Below are positions 8,702-17,256 of a DNA stretch of 64,000 nucleotides, in pieces. The DNA lies in assembly GCA_015063885.1 (NCBI GenBank), contig SVTH01000008.1, forward strand, positions 62,001 through 126,000. The letters are read 5' to 3'. Origin of the DNA: Oscillospiraceae bacterium. Its GTDB lineage: Bacteria; Bacillota; Clostridia; Oscillospirales; CAG-382. A model generated the notes under the pieces. The model saw only the letters and a program-made list of their open reading frames with translations, was not told the origin of the DNA and made no database searches. Positions within the stretch are counted from its first letter, which is position 1, and each line of letters opens with the position of its first letter. The translations under genes were made by a program, and so were the position numbers.

Positions 8702-9950
8702 AACAGCACATCAGCAGCCAGGCGATATCGTGATTGATACCGGGCTCGGGGTTGCCGTCCATATCAACGAAGAGGTAGGCGCGGCTTTCGGGATCCCACC
8801 AGCCCTGGTAATCACCGTGCTGCTGGACGATATACTTCAGATCCTCGGTCAAGGGGTATACGCCCTGTGCTTCGTCGGCACAGCCGATGTATTCCATAAG
8901 ACATTCGGAATAGGTTTCCTTCCTGTCGAAGTTGCCCTCCTCGTCGTAGAAATACTTGGTAACGCCGGTGTGCTCCAGAATGGTCTGATAGGAATCCATA
9001 TACTCGCTGTCCTCGGTAAGACGCATGAGCACAAGGGGACCGTCTGCGGAATCCAGATGGTAGAAGCCGTCGGTTTCGTTATACACCAAAGTATATTCCT
9101 TGGTAAAATCGAACTCCTTCAAGGTAGTCCCTGCGGGAAGCTGATACGCCTCGGGGGTCTTTTCGGCCTTGTAAACAGTCCAGGGTTCATCCTCGATGGT
9201 TTTGATGGGGTCGCCAATGCGGCGGATGCCGAAGACGCAAGAGACCTCGATATCTGCATCCACACCAAGCACCAGCACGGTGGTGCCGCCTTCCCCGCTT
9301 CCGATCATAGAAGACTTAATGGATACGGTGAACACGTTATCTGTGACGGTTGCCGCACTGTTTTCCATCACGTAATGAGGGGAGCCGTAGTAGCCAACGG
9401 TTGCTTTTGTCTCGCCAATCAAAGAGAACTCAAAGTTACCGGCAACGGTGGGAGTAAACAGGAAGTAGTTCCGCACGCCGGGGGTAAGCTCTACGTAGGT
9501 GGTCCCCGTCGCCAAAGAATACGTCTCGATGTCGGAGTTGCCTACGATGATCACTTGAGACTCCGCTGTGATTCTGTTGCAAAGCGTCACTTCGGCAGAA
9601 GTGACCTCCGCAGTCAAAGTGGTTTTTTCGTAGTAATAGTTCTCTTCCCCGTCGGAGAAAGCGAGAGAGATTTCGTATTCCCCTGCGGGAAGGGTCTTGG
9701 CGGCGACGCCGTTTGCATCGCAAGGCTGCATGGCAACCCGCTCACCGTTTTGCAAGAACTGTACGGCTACGCCTGCGGTGCAGGGATCGCCGAAGGCGTC
9801 CTTGACAGTGACGGTGTAGGTAATATCCCCCGCAGGAACGGAGGAATCCGCCAGGGAAGTGCCCTCCCCGGAGGAAGAGCAGGATCCCAGAAGCATTGCT
9901 ACTGCCAGCAATGCGGCAAAAATGTAAGTTTTCAAGTTTTTGTTGGTCAT
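8691..9950 (-). CDS. lipoprotein with regulatory-like beta domain and shared C-terminal domain
   Basis: This 419-residue lipoprotein has lipobox LGSC near residue 24. It opens with a carboxypeptidase-regulatory-like domain (YTVTVKDAFGDPCTAGVAVQ). A beta-sandwich follows (LTPGVRNYFLFTPTVAGNFEF). The C-terminal domain, about residues 285-419, begins YNETDGFYHLDSADGPLVLM, contains YIGCADEAQGVYPLTEDL, and ends IAWLLMCCYAE. The same C-terminal pattern occurs in the dockerin protein and in the 929-residue lipoprotein. There is no CXXC thioredoxin site. I do not know its function; surface ligand binding is an inference. Confidence 0.75.
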   Translation of the reverse strand: MTNKNLKTYIFAALLAVAMLLGSCSSSGEGTSLADSSVPAGDITYTVTVKDAFGDPCTAGVAVQFLQNGERVAMQPCDANGVAAKTLPAGEYEISLAFSDGEENYYYEKTTLTAEVTSAEVTLCNRITAESQVIIVGNSDIETYSLATGTTYVELTPGVRNYFLFTPTVAGNFEFSLIGETKATVGYYGSPHYVMENSAATVTDNVFTVSIKSSMIGSGEGGTTVLVLGVDADIEVSCVFGIRRIGDPIKTIEDEPWTVYKAEKTPEAYQLPAGTTLKEFDFTKEYTLVYNETDGFYHLDSADGPLVLMRLTEDSEYMDSYQTILEHTGVTKYFYDEEGNFDRKETYSECLMEYIGCADEAQGVYPLTEDLKYIVQQHGDYQGWWDPESRAYLFVDMDGNPEPGINHDIAWLLMCCYAE

Positions 9951-9965
9951 GGCATTTACCCGTCA

Positions 9966-12755
9966 TCAATCATTGGCGCCCAAATAATCGTAGTAGTAGC
10001 AGAGCTTCAACCAGGAATTCTCTACACCTGCGAAGGTGTATTTATCCATGAGAAGCTGGAGGATCTCAGCAAGCCGCTGATCCACTGCCACACACCCGTT
10101 ACGCTCGGTATTTTCGGATTCGTCGATCTTATCCAAATAGGTGCGAATCTCTTCGGTGAGGTCGCCGCCCTTGCCATGGTATCTGCCGGCAAAGACGTCC
10201 TCTAACTGGTAGTTGATCGCATTTTGATCGTACTCATCTCCCCACATTTCTCTGAGATAAGCATCGGTCTTTTCGATATCGTTATCATTTTTTTGCAGAT
10301 AGGACAGAATCTCGGCGTCGGTCTCGGATTTACTGAAATCAAAACCGCCCATCTCGATCATCTCGGTAATGGAATGGCTGAACACACTGGTCATGGAAGT
10401 AAAATCGGCATAGATCAGACTTCCGTCGGCAGAATCGTACCAATAACCGTCTTTCAATTCGGGCTTGATGCCGCCGGTAATGATGTCATACATGGTGTCG
10501 CCGGTGGCGTCGCCATCGTAAGTGAAGTAACCGGGAGCGGCAGCACGGAAAAGCCACAGCTCTTCTGCAATAAACTCAATATCGTAGTAGATGACTCCGG
10601 TTGCGTAAACATCCCAGAAAGCCATATTGATATAATAAGGCTTACCGGCTTCCATATAATAGACCATGGAAACGTTAACGGTATCGGTATACATACGTTC
10701 GTCGTGCTCGTAAGTATAAATGATGTCGCCGTTGCTGTCAAAGATCCAGGAATCGATGCCGTCCTTATAGTCGCTTTTGGAAGTAAAACGGTATACTCCG
10801 GATTTTTCGGGAATGAATTCCGCAAACATACCTCTGGGGATGATCGCTCTGTCGTAGTAGAAATAGTTGGTCTCAACGTCCTTGCCCAGAGTTGCGTCCA
10901 AGGCGCTTTCGGGGCAAAGGCCGATGATGGGGTCCTGGAGCTGGGTTGCAGTGGGGCCGTAGGCCACGAAGTACTTGCAGATCTTCAACCACTCGTTCTC
11001 GGTTCCGTCGAAACCTGCAACCTCGGCAACCTGCTTGAGCATTTCGGAAAGCTCTTTATTTACGGTGCAGATGCCGTTCAGGGAAGCGTTGGAAGCGTAG
11101 GAGAAGTACTTCACCATGTTCTTCCCTTCCTTGTCGTAGAGGCTGACGCCGTCCTTATCTGCCAGGCCCTCGTATACGATCTGGTAAACGGACATCTCCT
11201 CAGAGAAGGGGGTGTAGCCCATGAGATCTGCCAGCAGCAGGGGGCCGTCTTCCTTGCCTACGTGGTAGTAGCCGTCCTTTTCGTTCAGGACGATGTCCAC
11301 GTAAGTATAGGTCTCGCCGTCCTCGGTAGAGCCTGCGGGACGGGGCAGGTAGGTATCCACGTCGATCTCGGAAACGTTTACGGCGCGGAAATTGTTGATA
11401 TAAACGGTATCGTCACCCTCAGAGGTGTCGCTGTCCTTCACAAAGCAAAGAGCGATCTCGTAGGTGCCGTCTTCGTCCGCTACGCAGGGGTAGCAGGACT
11501 GCCAGGTCTCGGTCTCGCCTACGCCGGAGATCTGGAACACGTCCTCGTCGTTGACGATGACGTACAGAATATCGCAAAGGCGCTCGGAGGAGATGAGGTA
11601 GTCAAAGCCCACCGCCTGTCCCTTCTTCAGGGTAACGTCGGCGTAAAGGATGGCGTAAGAGGAATCGATGCCGGCGTTGGAGGCGTAAAGCGCCTGCTTA
11701 CCGTTCTTTTCCGTAGCGATGAAGGGCCAGATGTACTGGGCGTTTTCATCCTCGGTCTCGGGACGGTAGGTGACTTGGATATCGCCCTTGTTGATGAGGG
11801 CGGAAATGTTTTCGGAGGAATCCATGGTGTACTCGGGAAGCACCTGGGTCGCCAGATCGCCGATGCCGCCGGTGCAAACCTTCTGCTTATAGACGTCTGC
11901 AAGGAAATGCTCAAAGGCGGACAGGAAGGGGCGCTTGCTGGTGATGGCACCTGCTTCCACCACGCTGATCATTCCGTAGCGGTCGATGAACACGGAGGTG
12001 GGATAGCCCGTAATGCCAAATACGTTTGCCCAAGAGGAGGGACACTTGGCCATGGGGAAATCAAGCTCGTATTCCGCCTTGAAGTTCTTCACAGCCGCCT
12101 CGTCATCCAGCGGGTAGGGGTTCAAAGCGACGATCTCGATCTGATCCTTATACTCGCCGTAAAGGGTGTTCATCAGAGGGAACTCGGTTACGCACCAGCT
12201 GCAGGTGGTGTACCAGAAGTTCAGGATCACCAGCTTTTTGGTCTCCAAAACCTTGGAAAGGGTGAGCTCTTCCCCGTCGGAGGTGGTGACGGTGAAATCG
12301 TACATGATGTCTCCCAGTCCCAGGGAGGTGGCAGACAGATCCTCGTCGTTCACCAAAGAGGAGGTCAGTACGATGTTGGCGGAGGTGCCGGTAAAGCCGT
12401 AGTAGCTATCTACGTTATAGCCCTTGGCAACGCCCGTCAGCGCAATGGCGTAATCGTTGCTTTGAGGCAGGGTGAAGGTCACGTCGCCGTTTGCGTCGGT
12501 CTTGGCAAAATCCTTCATATCGGCAAGAGAACCGTCGGCGTAGATGTACACGTCAATTTCGGACATCGCCATTCCGCCTGCCGTCTCAACGTGGACGGTA
12601 TAGGTAGCGGAGCCGCCTGCAGGCGCGCTCTCCTCGGAGCTTGGGTCGCTGGTGGTTCCGCTGTCATCCGAGCAGGATGCCAACAGAGGGAGACAGATCG
12701 CCAGCAATAACAGCAAGGCAATCATCCCGTGCTTTCTGTAGATTCTTCTTTTCAT
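9966..12755 (-). CDS. large TlpA-like lipoprotein (CSWC) with tandem C-terminal modules
   Basis: This 929-residue lipoprotein has lipobox LASC near residue 27. In order it shows a regulatory-like beta domain (YTVHVETAGGMAMSEIDV), a TlpA-type thioredoxin domain with FWYTTCSWCVTEFPLMN (Cys185/Cys188) and TGYPTSVFIDRYG, and a beta-sandwich segment. Then come two copies of the shared domain seen in neighbours, the first LNEKDGYYHVGKEDGPLLLA to ENEWLKICKYF and the second LKDGYWYDSADGSLIY to ENSWLKLCYYYD. A further beta module (YRFTSKSDYKDGIDSWIFDS) lies between them. It is probably an extracytoplasmic thiol oxidoreductase tethered to binding modules. CSWC is less usual than CGPC or CxPC and its redox behaviour cannot be read from sequence. 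Confidence 0.8.
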   Translation of the reverse strand: MKRRIYRKHGMIALLLLLAICLPLLASCSDDSGTTSDPSSEESAPAGGSATYTVHVETAGGMAMSEIDVYIYADGSLADMKDFAKTDANGDVTFTLPQSNDYAIALTGVAKGYNVDSYYGFTGTSANIVLTSSLVNDEDLSATSLGLGDIMYDFTVTTSDGEELTLSKVLETKKLVILNFWYTTCSWCVTEFPLMNTLYGEYKDQIEIVALNPYPLDDEAAVKNFKAEYELDFPMAKCPSSWANVFGITGYPTSVFIDRYGMISVVEAGAITSKRPFLSAFEHFLADVYKQKVCTGGIGDLATQVLPEYTMDSSENISALINKGDIQVTYRPETEDENAQYIWPFIATEKNGKQALYASNAGIDSSYAILYADVTLKKGQAVGFDYLISSERLCDILYVIVNDEDVFQISGVGETETWQSCYPCVADEDGTYEIALCFVKDSDTSEGDDTVYINNFRAVNVSEIDVDTYLPRPAGSTEDGETYTYVDIVLNEKDGYYHVGKEDGPLLLADLMGYTPFSEEMSVYQIVYEGLADKDGVSLYDKEGKNMVKYFSYASNASLNGICTVNKELSEMLKQVAEVAGFDGTENEWLKICKYFVAYGPTATQLQDPIIGLCPESALDATLGKDVETNYFYYDRAIIPRGMFAEFIPEKSGVYRFTSKSDYKDGIDSWIFDSNGDIIYTYEHDERMYTDTVNVSMVYYMEAGKPYYINMAFWDVYATGVIYYDIEFIAEELWLFRAAAPGYFTYDGDATGDTMYDIITGGIKPELKDGYWYDSADGSLIYADFTSMTSVFSHSITEMIEMGGFDFSKSETDAEILSYLQKNDNDIEKTDAYLREMWGDEYDQNAINYQLEDVFAGRYHGKGGDLTEEIRTYLDKIDESENTERNGCVAVDQRLAEILQLLMDKYTFAGVENSWLKLCYYYDYLGAND

Positions 12756-12788
12756 TCTTAAGTTCCTCCCGGATGAATGAGTGTGTGG

Positions 12789-13034
12789 TCAGACGAGCCA
12801 AAAGATCAACGCCACGATGAGAAAGGCAACTGCCAGGAAGCCCACGGCAACAAGGGTGGGCAAAAGCATCATACGCACGGAGCTCCAATAGGTGCGCCAG
12901 ATATCGCCGACAGAGGATGTGGTGCCACTCCCCCAGCGGCTTTTCCCTGCGGATACGCCTGACATATCCGCAATAGTCCTGCCGTCGTCGATATAATGAA
13001 CTTTTTCCTTTTTGAGCTTGTCTTTCTTCATCAC
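12789..13034 (-). CDS. small single-TM protein in the opp cluster
   Basis: This 81-residue protein has a basic N-terminus (MMKKDKLKKEKVHYIDDGRT), a Gly/Ser-rich middle and one C-terminal hydrophobic helix (about 56-80, LLPTLVAVGFLAVAFLIVAL). It is predicted to sit in the membrane with its N-terminus in the cytosol. It lies 13 bases after oppF and 33 before the redox lipoproteins, so it is co-transcribed with both. I know no function for it. The position suggests a small accessory subunit or assembly factor of the importer, which is inference. Confidence 0.65.
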   Translation of the reverse strand: MMKKDKLKKEKVHYIDDGRTIADMSGVSAGKSRWGSGTTSSVGDIWRTYWSSVRMMLLPTLVAVGFLAVAFLIVALIFWLV

Positions 13035-13047
13035 GAACGCTTTTTCC

Positions 13048-14049
13048 TTATTCGTTCAACAAATGGCAGGCGGCGCAATGGCCGTTGCCGTAATCCTTGT
13101 ATTCCGGTGTTACCTCTTTGCAGATCTCCTTCGCATGGGGGCAACGGGTATGGAAGCGGCAACCCTTGGGCGGGTTGGCGGGTGACGGAATATCACCGCT
13201 TAAGATGATACGGTTCATTTTTACGTCGGGGTCGGGATAAGGAATGGCGGAGAACAGGGCCTGGGTATAGGGGTGCAAGGGGTTTGCGAAGATATCCTCC
13301 TTGGCACCGAACTCCACCATGGAGCCCAGATACATAACGCCGATCTTATCGGAAATGAACTTGACCACGGAAAGGTCGTGGGAAATGAACACGTAGGTGA
13401 GATCCATCTCCTGCTGGAGACGCTTCAACAGATTGATGATCTGGGCCTGGATGGAAACGTCCAGAGCGGATACGGGCTCGTCGCAGATGACGAGCTTGGG
13501 GTTGACGGAAAGGGCGCGGGCGATACAGATACGCTGGCGCTGGCCGCCGGAAAACTCGTGGGGGTAGCGCTCGTAATAGTAGGAACGCAGGCCGCACTTA
13601 TCCATCAGATCCAGGACGTACTCCTTCACCTGATCCTTGGGGACGATGTTATGCACCTCCACAGGCTCGGAGAGAATGCCGCCCACAGTGCTTCTGGGGG
13701 GCAAAGAGGAATAAGGATCCTGGAAGATGATCTGCATCTTCTTGCGGATCTCCCGCATTTGGGAAGAGGTATAGTCGGTGATATCCTGCCCTTCGAAGAA
13801 GATCCTGCCGGAGGTGGGCTGATGGAGCTTTAAGATCGCTCTGCCCAGGGTGGTCTTGCCGCAACCGGACTCGCCCACGATGCCCAGGGTCTCCCCCGCT
13901 TTCAGGGAGAAGGACACGTCGTCCACGGCGATGAGCTCACGGGTGACCTTGCCGGTGATGGTCTTTTTCAGAGGGAAGCACTTCCGCAGGTGGTGTACCT
14001 CCAGGAGGCTGTCACTTGCGGGGGTAACGTTCTTCTGTTCTTCAGCCAT
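13048..14049 (-). CDS. oppF: oligopeptide ABC transporter ATPase OppF
   Basis: This 333-residue cytoplasmic ATPase has Walker [10 protein letters not shown] near residue 60, signature [15 protein letters not shown], Walker [13 protein letters not shown], and H-loop [19 protein letters not shown]. The C-terminal oligopeptide-transporter extension has [15 protein letters not shown] and HCAACHLL, the Cys cluster typical of OppD/DppF-type subunits. It pairs with OppD to power import through OppB/OppC. The start overlaps the end of oppD by 8 bases. Length is normal. Confidence 0.93.
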   Translation of the reverse strand: MAEEQKNVTPASDSLLEVHHLRKCFPLKKTITGKVTRELIAVDDVSFSLKAGETLGIVGESGCGKTTLGRAILKLHQPTSGRIFFEGQDITDYTSSQMREIRKKMQIIFQDPYSSLPPRSTVGGILSEPVEVHNIVPKDQVKEYVLDLMDKCGLRSYYYERYPHEFSGGQRQRICIARALSVNPKLVICDEPVSALDVSIQAQIINLLKRLQQEMDLTYVFISHDLSVVKFISDKIGVMYLGSMVEFGAKEDIFANPLHPYTQALFSAIPYPDPDVKMNRIILSGDIPSPANPPKGCRFHTRCPHAKEICKEVTPEYKDYGNGHCAACHLLNE

Positions 14050-15190
14050 TGTTCTGTTCCTCCCCGTATAAGTGGCAGGCTACGTAATGGGTGGGGCTGA
14101 CCTTGATCATCCCCGGATACTCCCCTGCGCACTTTTTTGTGCAGGAGGAGCATCTCTCACGGAAGTAGCAATAATTGGGCATGTTGATGGGGTTGGGCAC
14201 GTTACCCGGGATGTTGAACAGCGTGTCGCTGTCGGAATCCAGGGTGGGCTTGGATTTCTGCAAGCCGATGGTATAGGGGTGCATGGGATTGTGGAAGATC
14301 TCCTGCACGGTGCCCTGCTCGATGACTCTGCCCGCATACATGACCACCACGTAATCCGCCATCTCGGCGATGATGCCAAGGTCGTGGGTGATGAGCATGA
14401 TGGAGCCGTCGATCTTTTCCTTCAAGTCACGAAGCAGATCCAGGATCTGCGCCTGGATGGTCACGTCCAAGGCGGTGGTGGGCTCGTCGGCAATGATGAG
14501 GCGGGGATCCGCCGCAAGTGCCATGGAGATCATCACGCGCTGGCGCATACCGCCGGAAAGCTCGTGGGGGAAGGAATCGTATACACGCTCGGGAATGGCG
14601 ATGCCCACCAGATTCAGCATCTCGATGGAACGGGCCTTTGCCATCTCCTTGGTGGCCTTGGGATCGTTGATGAAGGTGACCTCGTCCAGCTGTTGGCCGA
14701 TGGTGAACACGGGGTTCAGAGAGGTCATGGGCTCCTGGAAGATCATGGCGATCTGATTGCCGCGGATCTTGTGGATGTCCCGCATGGGCATCTTGGCGAT
14801 GTCGTAGACCTTCTCGGTGCCGTCAGCTTCCTTGGCGTTGAAGCGGATGGAGCCGGAATAGATCTGACCTGCGGGGCCCTGGATCAGACGCATGACGGAC
14901 ATACTGGTCACGGATTTACCGCAACCGGACTCCCCTACCACACCCACGGTGGCGTGCTTGGGGATGTTGAAGGAGACACCGTTGACCGCCTTCACCACGC
15001 CCTGCTCCGTGAAGAAGTAGGTGTGGAGGTCGTCGATCTCAAGGATGTTGGCGTCATCCTTCATCTCGGTAAGGTATTCCGATTCGGGAGCCTTGCGGTT
15101 TTTGTAAGCCTCCAGCTTCTTGACGATCTTTTTGTTTTCCTTGGCAATGGCACGGACTTCCTTGCCCGAAAGGTGATTGGTTTTGCTCAT
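14042..15190 (-). CDS. oppD: oligopeptide ABC transporter ATPase OppD
   Basis: This 382-residue ATPase has an unusual charged N-terminal extension of about 45 residues ([20 protein letters not shown]) before the canonical domain. It has Walker A GESGCGKS, signature [16 protein letters not shown], Walker [15 protein letters not shown] and H-loop [20 protein letters not shown]. The C-terminal extension carries the Cys motif [14 protein letters not shown]. It works with OppF in the cytoplasm to drive peptide uptake. It lies 3 bases after oppC. The N-terminal extension was kept because no later start fits a ribosome site better. Confidence 0.92.
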   Translation of the reverse strand: MSKTNHLSGKEVRAIAKENKKIVKKLEAYKNRKAPESEYLTEMKDDANILEIDDLHTYFFTEQGVVKAVNGVSFNIPKHATVGVVGESGCGKSVTSMSVMRLIQGPAGQIYSGSIRFNAKEADGTEKVYDIAKMPMRDIHKIRGNQIAMIFQEPMTSLNPVFTIGQQLDEVTFINDPKATKEMAKARSIEMLNLVGIAIPERVYDSFPHELSGGMRQRVMISMALAADPRLIIADEPTTALDVTIQAQILDLLRDLKEKIDGSIMLITHDLGIIAEMADYVVVMYAGRVIEQGTVQEIFHNPMHPYTIGLQKSKPTLDSDSDTLFNIPGNVPNPINMPNYCYFRERCSSCTKKCAGEYPGMIKVSPTHYVACHLYGEEQNNG

Positions 15191-15193
15191 GGC

Positions 15194-16237
15194 TTATCTC
15201 CTCGCTTTCGGGTCAAGGGCATCGCGCAAGCCGTCGCCCACGAAGTTGAAGCCCAGCACAGCAATGACGATGCAAATACCTGCGGGAACCCAAACGTTCA
15301 AGTGGTTCTGGAGGATGTCCTGGTTGGTGGAAATGATATTGATCATGGTTCCCCAGGCGGCGTAGGGCGCCTTGACGCCCAGGTTCAGGTAGGAAAGCGT
15401 GGCCTCGTAGAGGATCATGCTGCCCAGGCTCAAGCTCATTTGCACGATGAGCTGGGGCATAACGTTGGGAACCAAGTGCTTGAAGATCTTACGGGGAGCG
15501 GAGTAGCCCATGGCTTCCGCCGCCACCATGTATTCCTGCTCGCGGAGAGACAGGATCTGACCGCGGACAAGACGCGCGGTGCCGGGCCAGGAAATGAAGG
15601 TGAGGTAGATCATCAAGAGGTAGATGCGGTACTTTGCATCAATGCCGGAGGCATCCAGGATGGTACTGATGATCAACAGGATCGGGATGCCGGGAAGGCA
15701 GATGAGCACGTCGCAAACACGCATGATGATATTGTCCACTACCCCGCCGAAGAAGCCTGCGATACCGCCCATGAACACGCCCAGGATGGTGATCAGGAAC
15801 ACGGCGATGAAGCTGACGATGAGAGAAATTCTGCCGCCGTACATCAGACGGACGAAAATATCGTAGCCTTCGTTATCGGTGCCGAGAATATGCTCCGCAG
15901 AGGGAGGCGCCAGGAAGTTGTCCTTCAGGCTCTTCTCGGTGGTCTGGTGGAGAGTATATTCCACGCCGTTGACGGTATAGGTGGTCTCGGCGGTGGCGTA
16001 TTCCGTCTTGCCGCTTTCGTCCAGCTCGATCTCACCCCACTGGGTATAGATCAAGGGACCTACGAAGCTGAACAGGAACAAGCCCACGATCATCACCAAG
16101 CCTACGATACTCAGCTTGGAGCGGAAGAAACGGCGGACCACCATACGGGTGGGAGACATCAGTCGGACGTTTTGATCCAGAGGGGTGTCGGTATCTTCGT
16201 TCGCTTCGGGAGCGTTGTTTTTCAGTTGTTCTTCCAC
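15194..16237 (-). CDS. oppC: oligopeptide ABC transporter permease OppC
   Basis: This 347-residue membrane protein has an N-terminal cytosolic tail, a first TM helix (IVGLVMIVGLFLFSFVGPLIY) and a longer than usual extracytoplasmic loop (about 70-125). The DppC/OppC core follows, with GTDNEGYDIFVRLMYGGRISL and the coupling-helix region EAMGYSAPRKIFKHLVPNV. It ends in GDGLRDALDPKARR, typical of the family. It forms the channel with OppB. An AAGGAGGTATC ribosome site precedes the ATG. Confidence 0.93.
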   Translation of the reverse strand: MEEQLKNNAPEANEDTDTPLDQNVRLMSPTRMVVRRFFRSKLSIVGLVMIVGLFLFSFVGPLIYTQWGEIELDESGKTEYATAETTYTVNGVEYTLHQTTEKSLKDNFLAPPSAEHILGTDNEGYDIFVRLMYGGRISLIVSFIAVFLITILGVFMGGIAGFFGGVVDNIIMRVCDVLICLPGIPILLIISTILDASGIDAKYRIYLLMIYLTFISWPGTARLVRGQILSLREQEYMVAAEAMGYSAPRKIFKHLVPNVMPQLIVQMSLSLGSMILYEATLSYLNLGVKAPYAAWGTMINIISTNQDILQNHLNVWVPAGICIVIAVLGFNFVGDGLRDALDPKARR

Positions 16238-16249
16238 AAAGATACCTCC

Positions 16250-17242
16250 TTACTCCAATTTGACTCTGGGGTCCACGATGCCGTACATCAGGTCAGCCAG
16301 CAGAACGCCGATGACGCTGAGGAGGGCGAGGAACATGTTATAGCCCATGATAAAGGGAATGTCGCCGCGGTTCATGGCGTCCAGGGCGATGTTACCGATA
16401 CCGGGAAGGTTAAACACCTGCTCCGTAATAATAGCACCGGAGAACAGGGAGGGCAGAAGCCCTGCCAGGGAGGTGACCATGGGGATCAGAGTATTGCGGA
16501 AGGCGTGCTTATTGATGACAACGCTTTCCTTGAGACCCTTCGCACGGGCGGTACGGATATAGTCGGAGTTCATGACCTCCAGCATGTTGGTTCTGGTCAT
16601 ACGCATTCTTGCACCGATGGACAGAATGACGATGGTGAGAATGGGAATGAACATATGCCGTGCGTAGTCCAGCAGGAGGGCGATCCCCGCCTGGGACACG
16701 GTGGCATCCAGCAAGCCCGAAGCCGGGAACCAGCCCAGCTTCAAGGCAAGGAAATCCTTGAGCACCTGCCCGAAGAAGAAGGAGGGCAGGGAGATACCGA
16801 TCATAACCAGCACGGTGACCACGTAGTCGCGGAAGCTGTACTGGTGGGTGGCGGCGGTGATACCCAAGGGAATGGCGATGAGAAACTCGAAAATAGTGGC
16901 AATGAGGGCGATGATGAAGGAGACGCCCATATGCTCGAAGATCACGTCCGCAACGGGGATACCGTGGACGAAGCTGGTGCCCAAGTCAAAGGTGGCCAGG
17001 GCGCCAAGCCAGCTGAAGTAGCCCTTCAGGATCCCCATAAAGCTGTTGTCCCCAAGCCCGTACATTTCGTACATAGCGTTCACCGTTTCCTCGCTGACCG
17101 TTGCGCCGCCCTGGTTGATGGCGTCGATCTTGCTCTGGATAAAATCCACGGGCATCAGACGGATCAGGAAGTAGATGATCATGGAGACGCCCAGCAGAAT
17201 GAGCACTGCCATGGCGAGTCTTTTAATGATGTATTTCAGCAT
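16250..17242 (-). CDS. oppB: oligopeptide ABC transporter permease OppB
   Basis: This 330-residue integral membrane protein has six predicted TM helices. It begins MLKYIIKRLAMAVLILLGVS, the usual OppB/DppB start, and contains the EAA-type motif ARAKGLKESVVINKHAFRNTL. It ends LADLMYGIVDPRVKLE. It forms the translocation pore with OppC. The gene lies 14 bases after oppA and 12 before oppC. Confidence 0.94.
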   Translation of the reverse strand: MLKYIIKRLAMAVLILLGVSMIIYFLIRLMPVDFIQSKIDAINQGGATVSEETVNAMYEMYGLGDNSFMGILKGYFSWLGALATFDLGTSFVHGIPVADVIFEHMGVSFIIALIATIFEFLIAIPLGITAATHQYSFRDYVVTVLVMIGISLPSFFFGQVLKDFLALKLGWFPASGLLDATVSQAGIALLLDYARHMFIPILTIVILSIGARMRMTRTNMLEVMNSDYIRTARAKGLKESVVINKHAFRNTLIPMVTSLAGLLPSLFSGAIITEQVFNLPGIGNIALDAMNRGDIPFIMGYNMFLALLSVIGVLLADLMYGIVDPRVKLE

Positions 17243-17256
17243 GGGTCACACCCGCT

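Noticed and set aside
10224..12710. An 828-codon open frame opposite the 929-residue TlpA lipoprotein
   Set aside because: Shadow frame; the minus strand has the lipobox and CSWC site.
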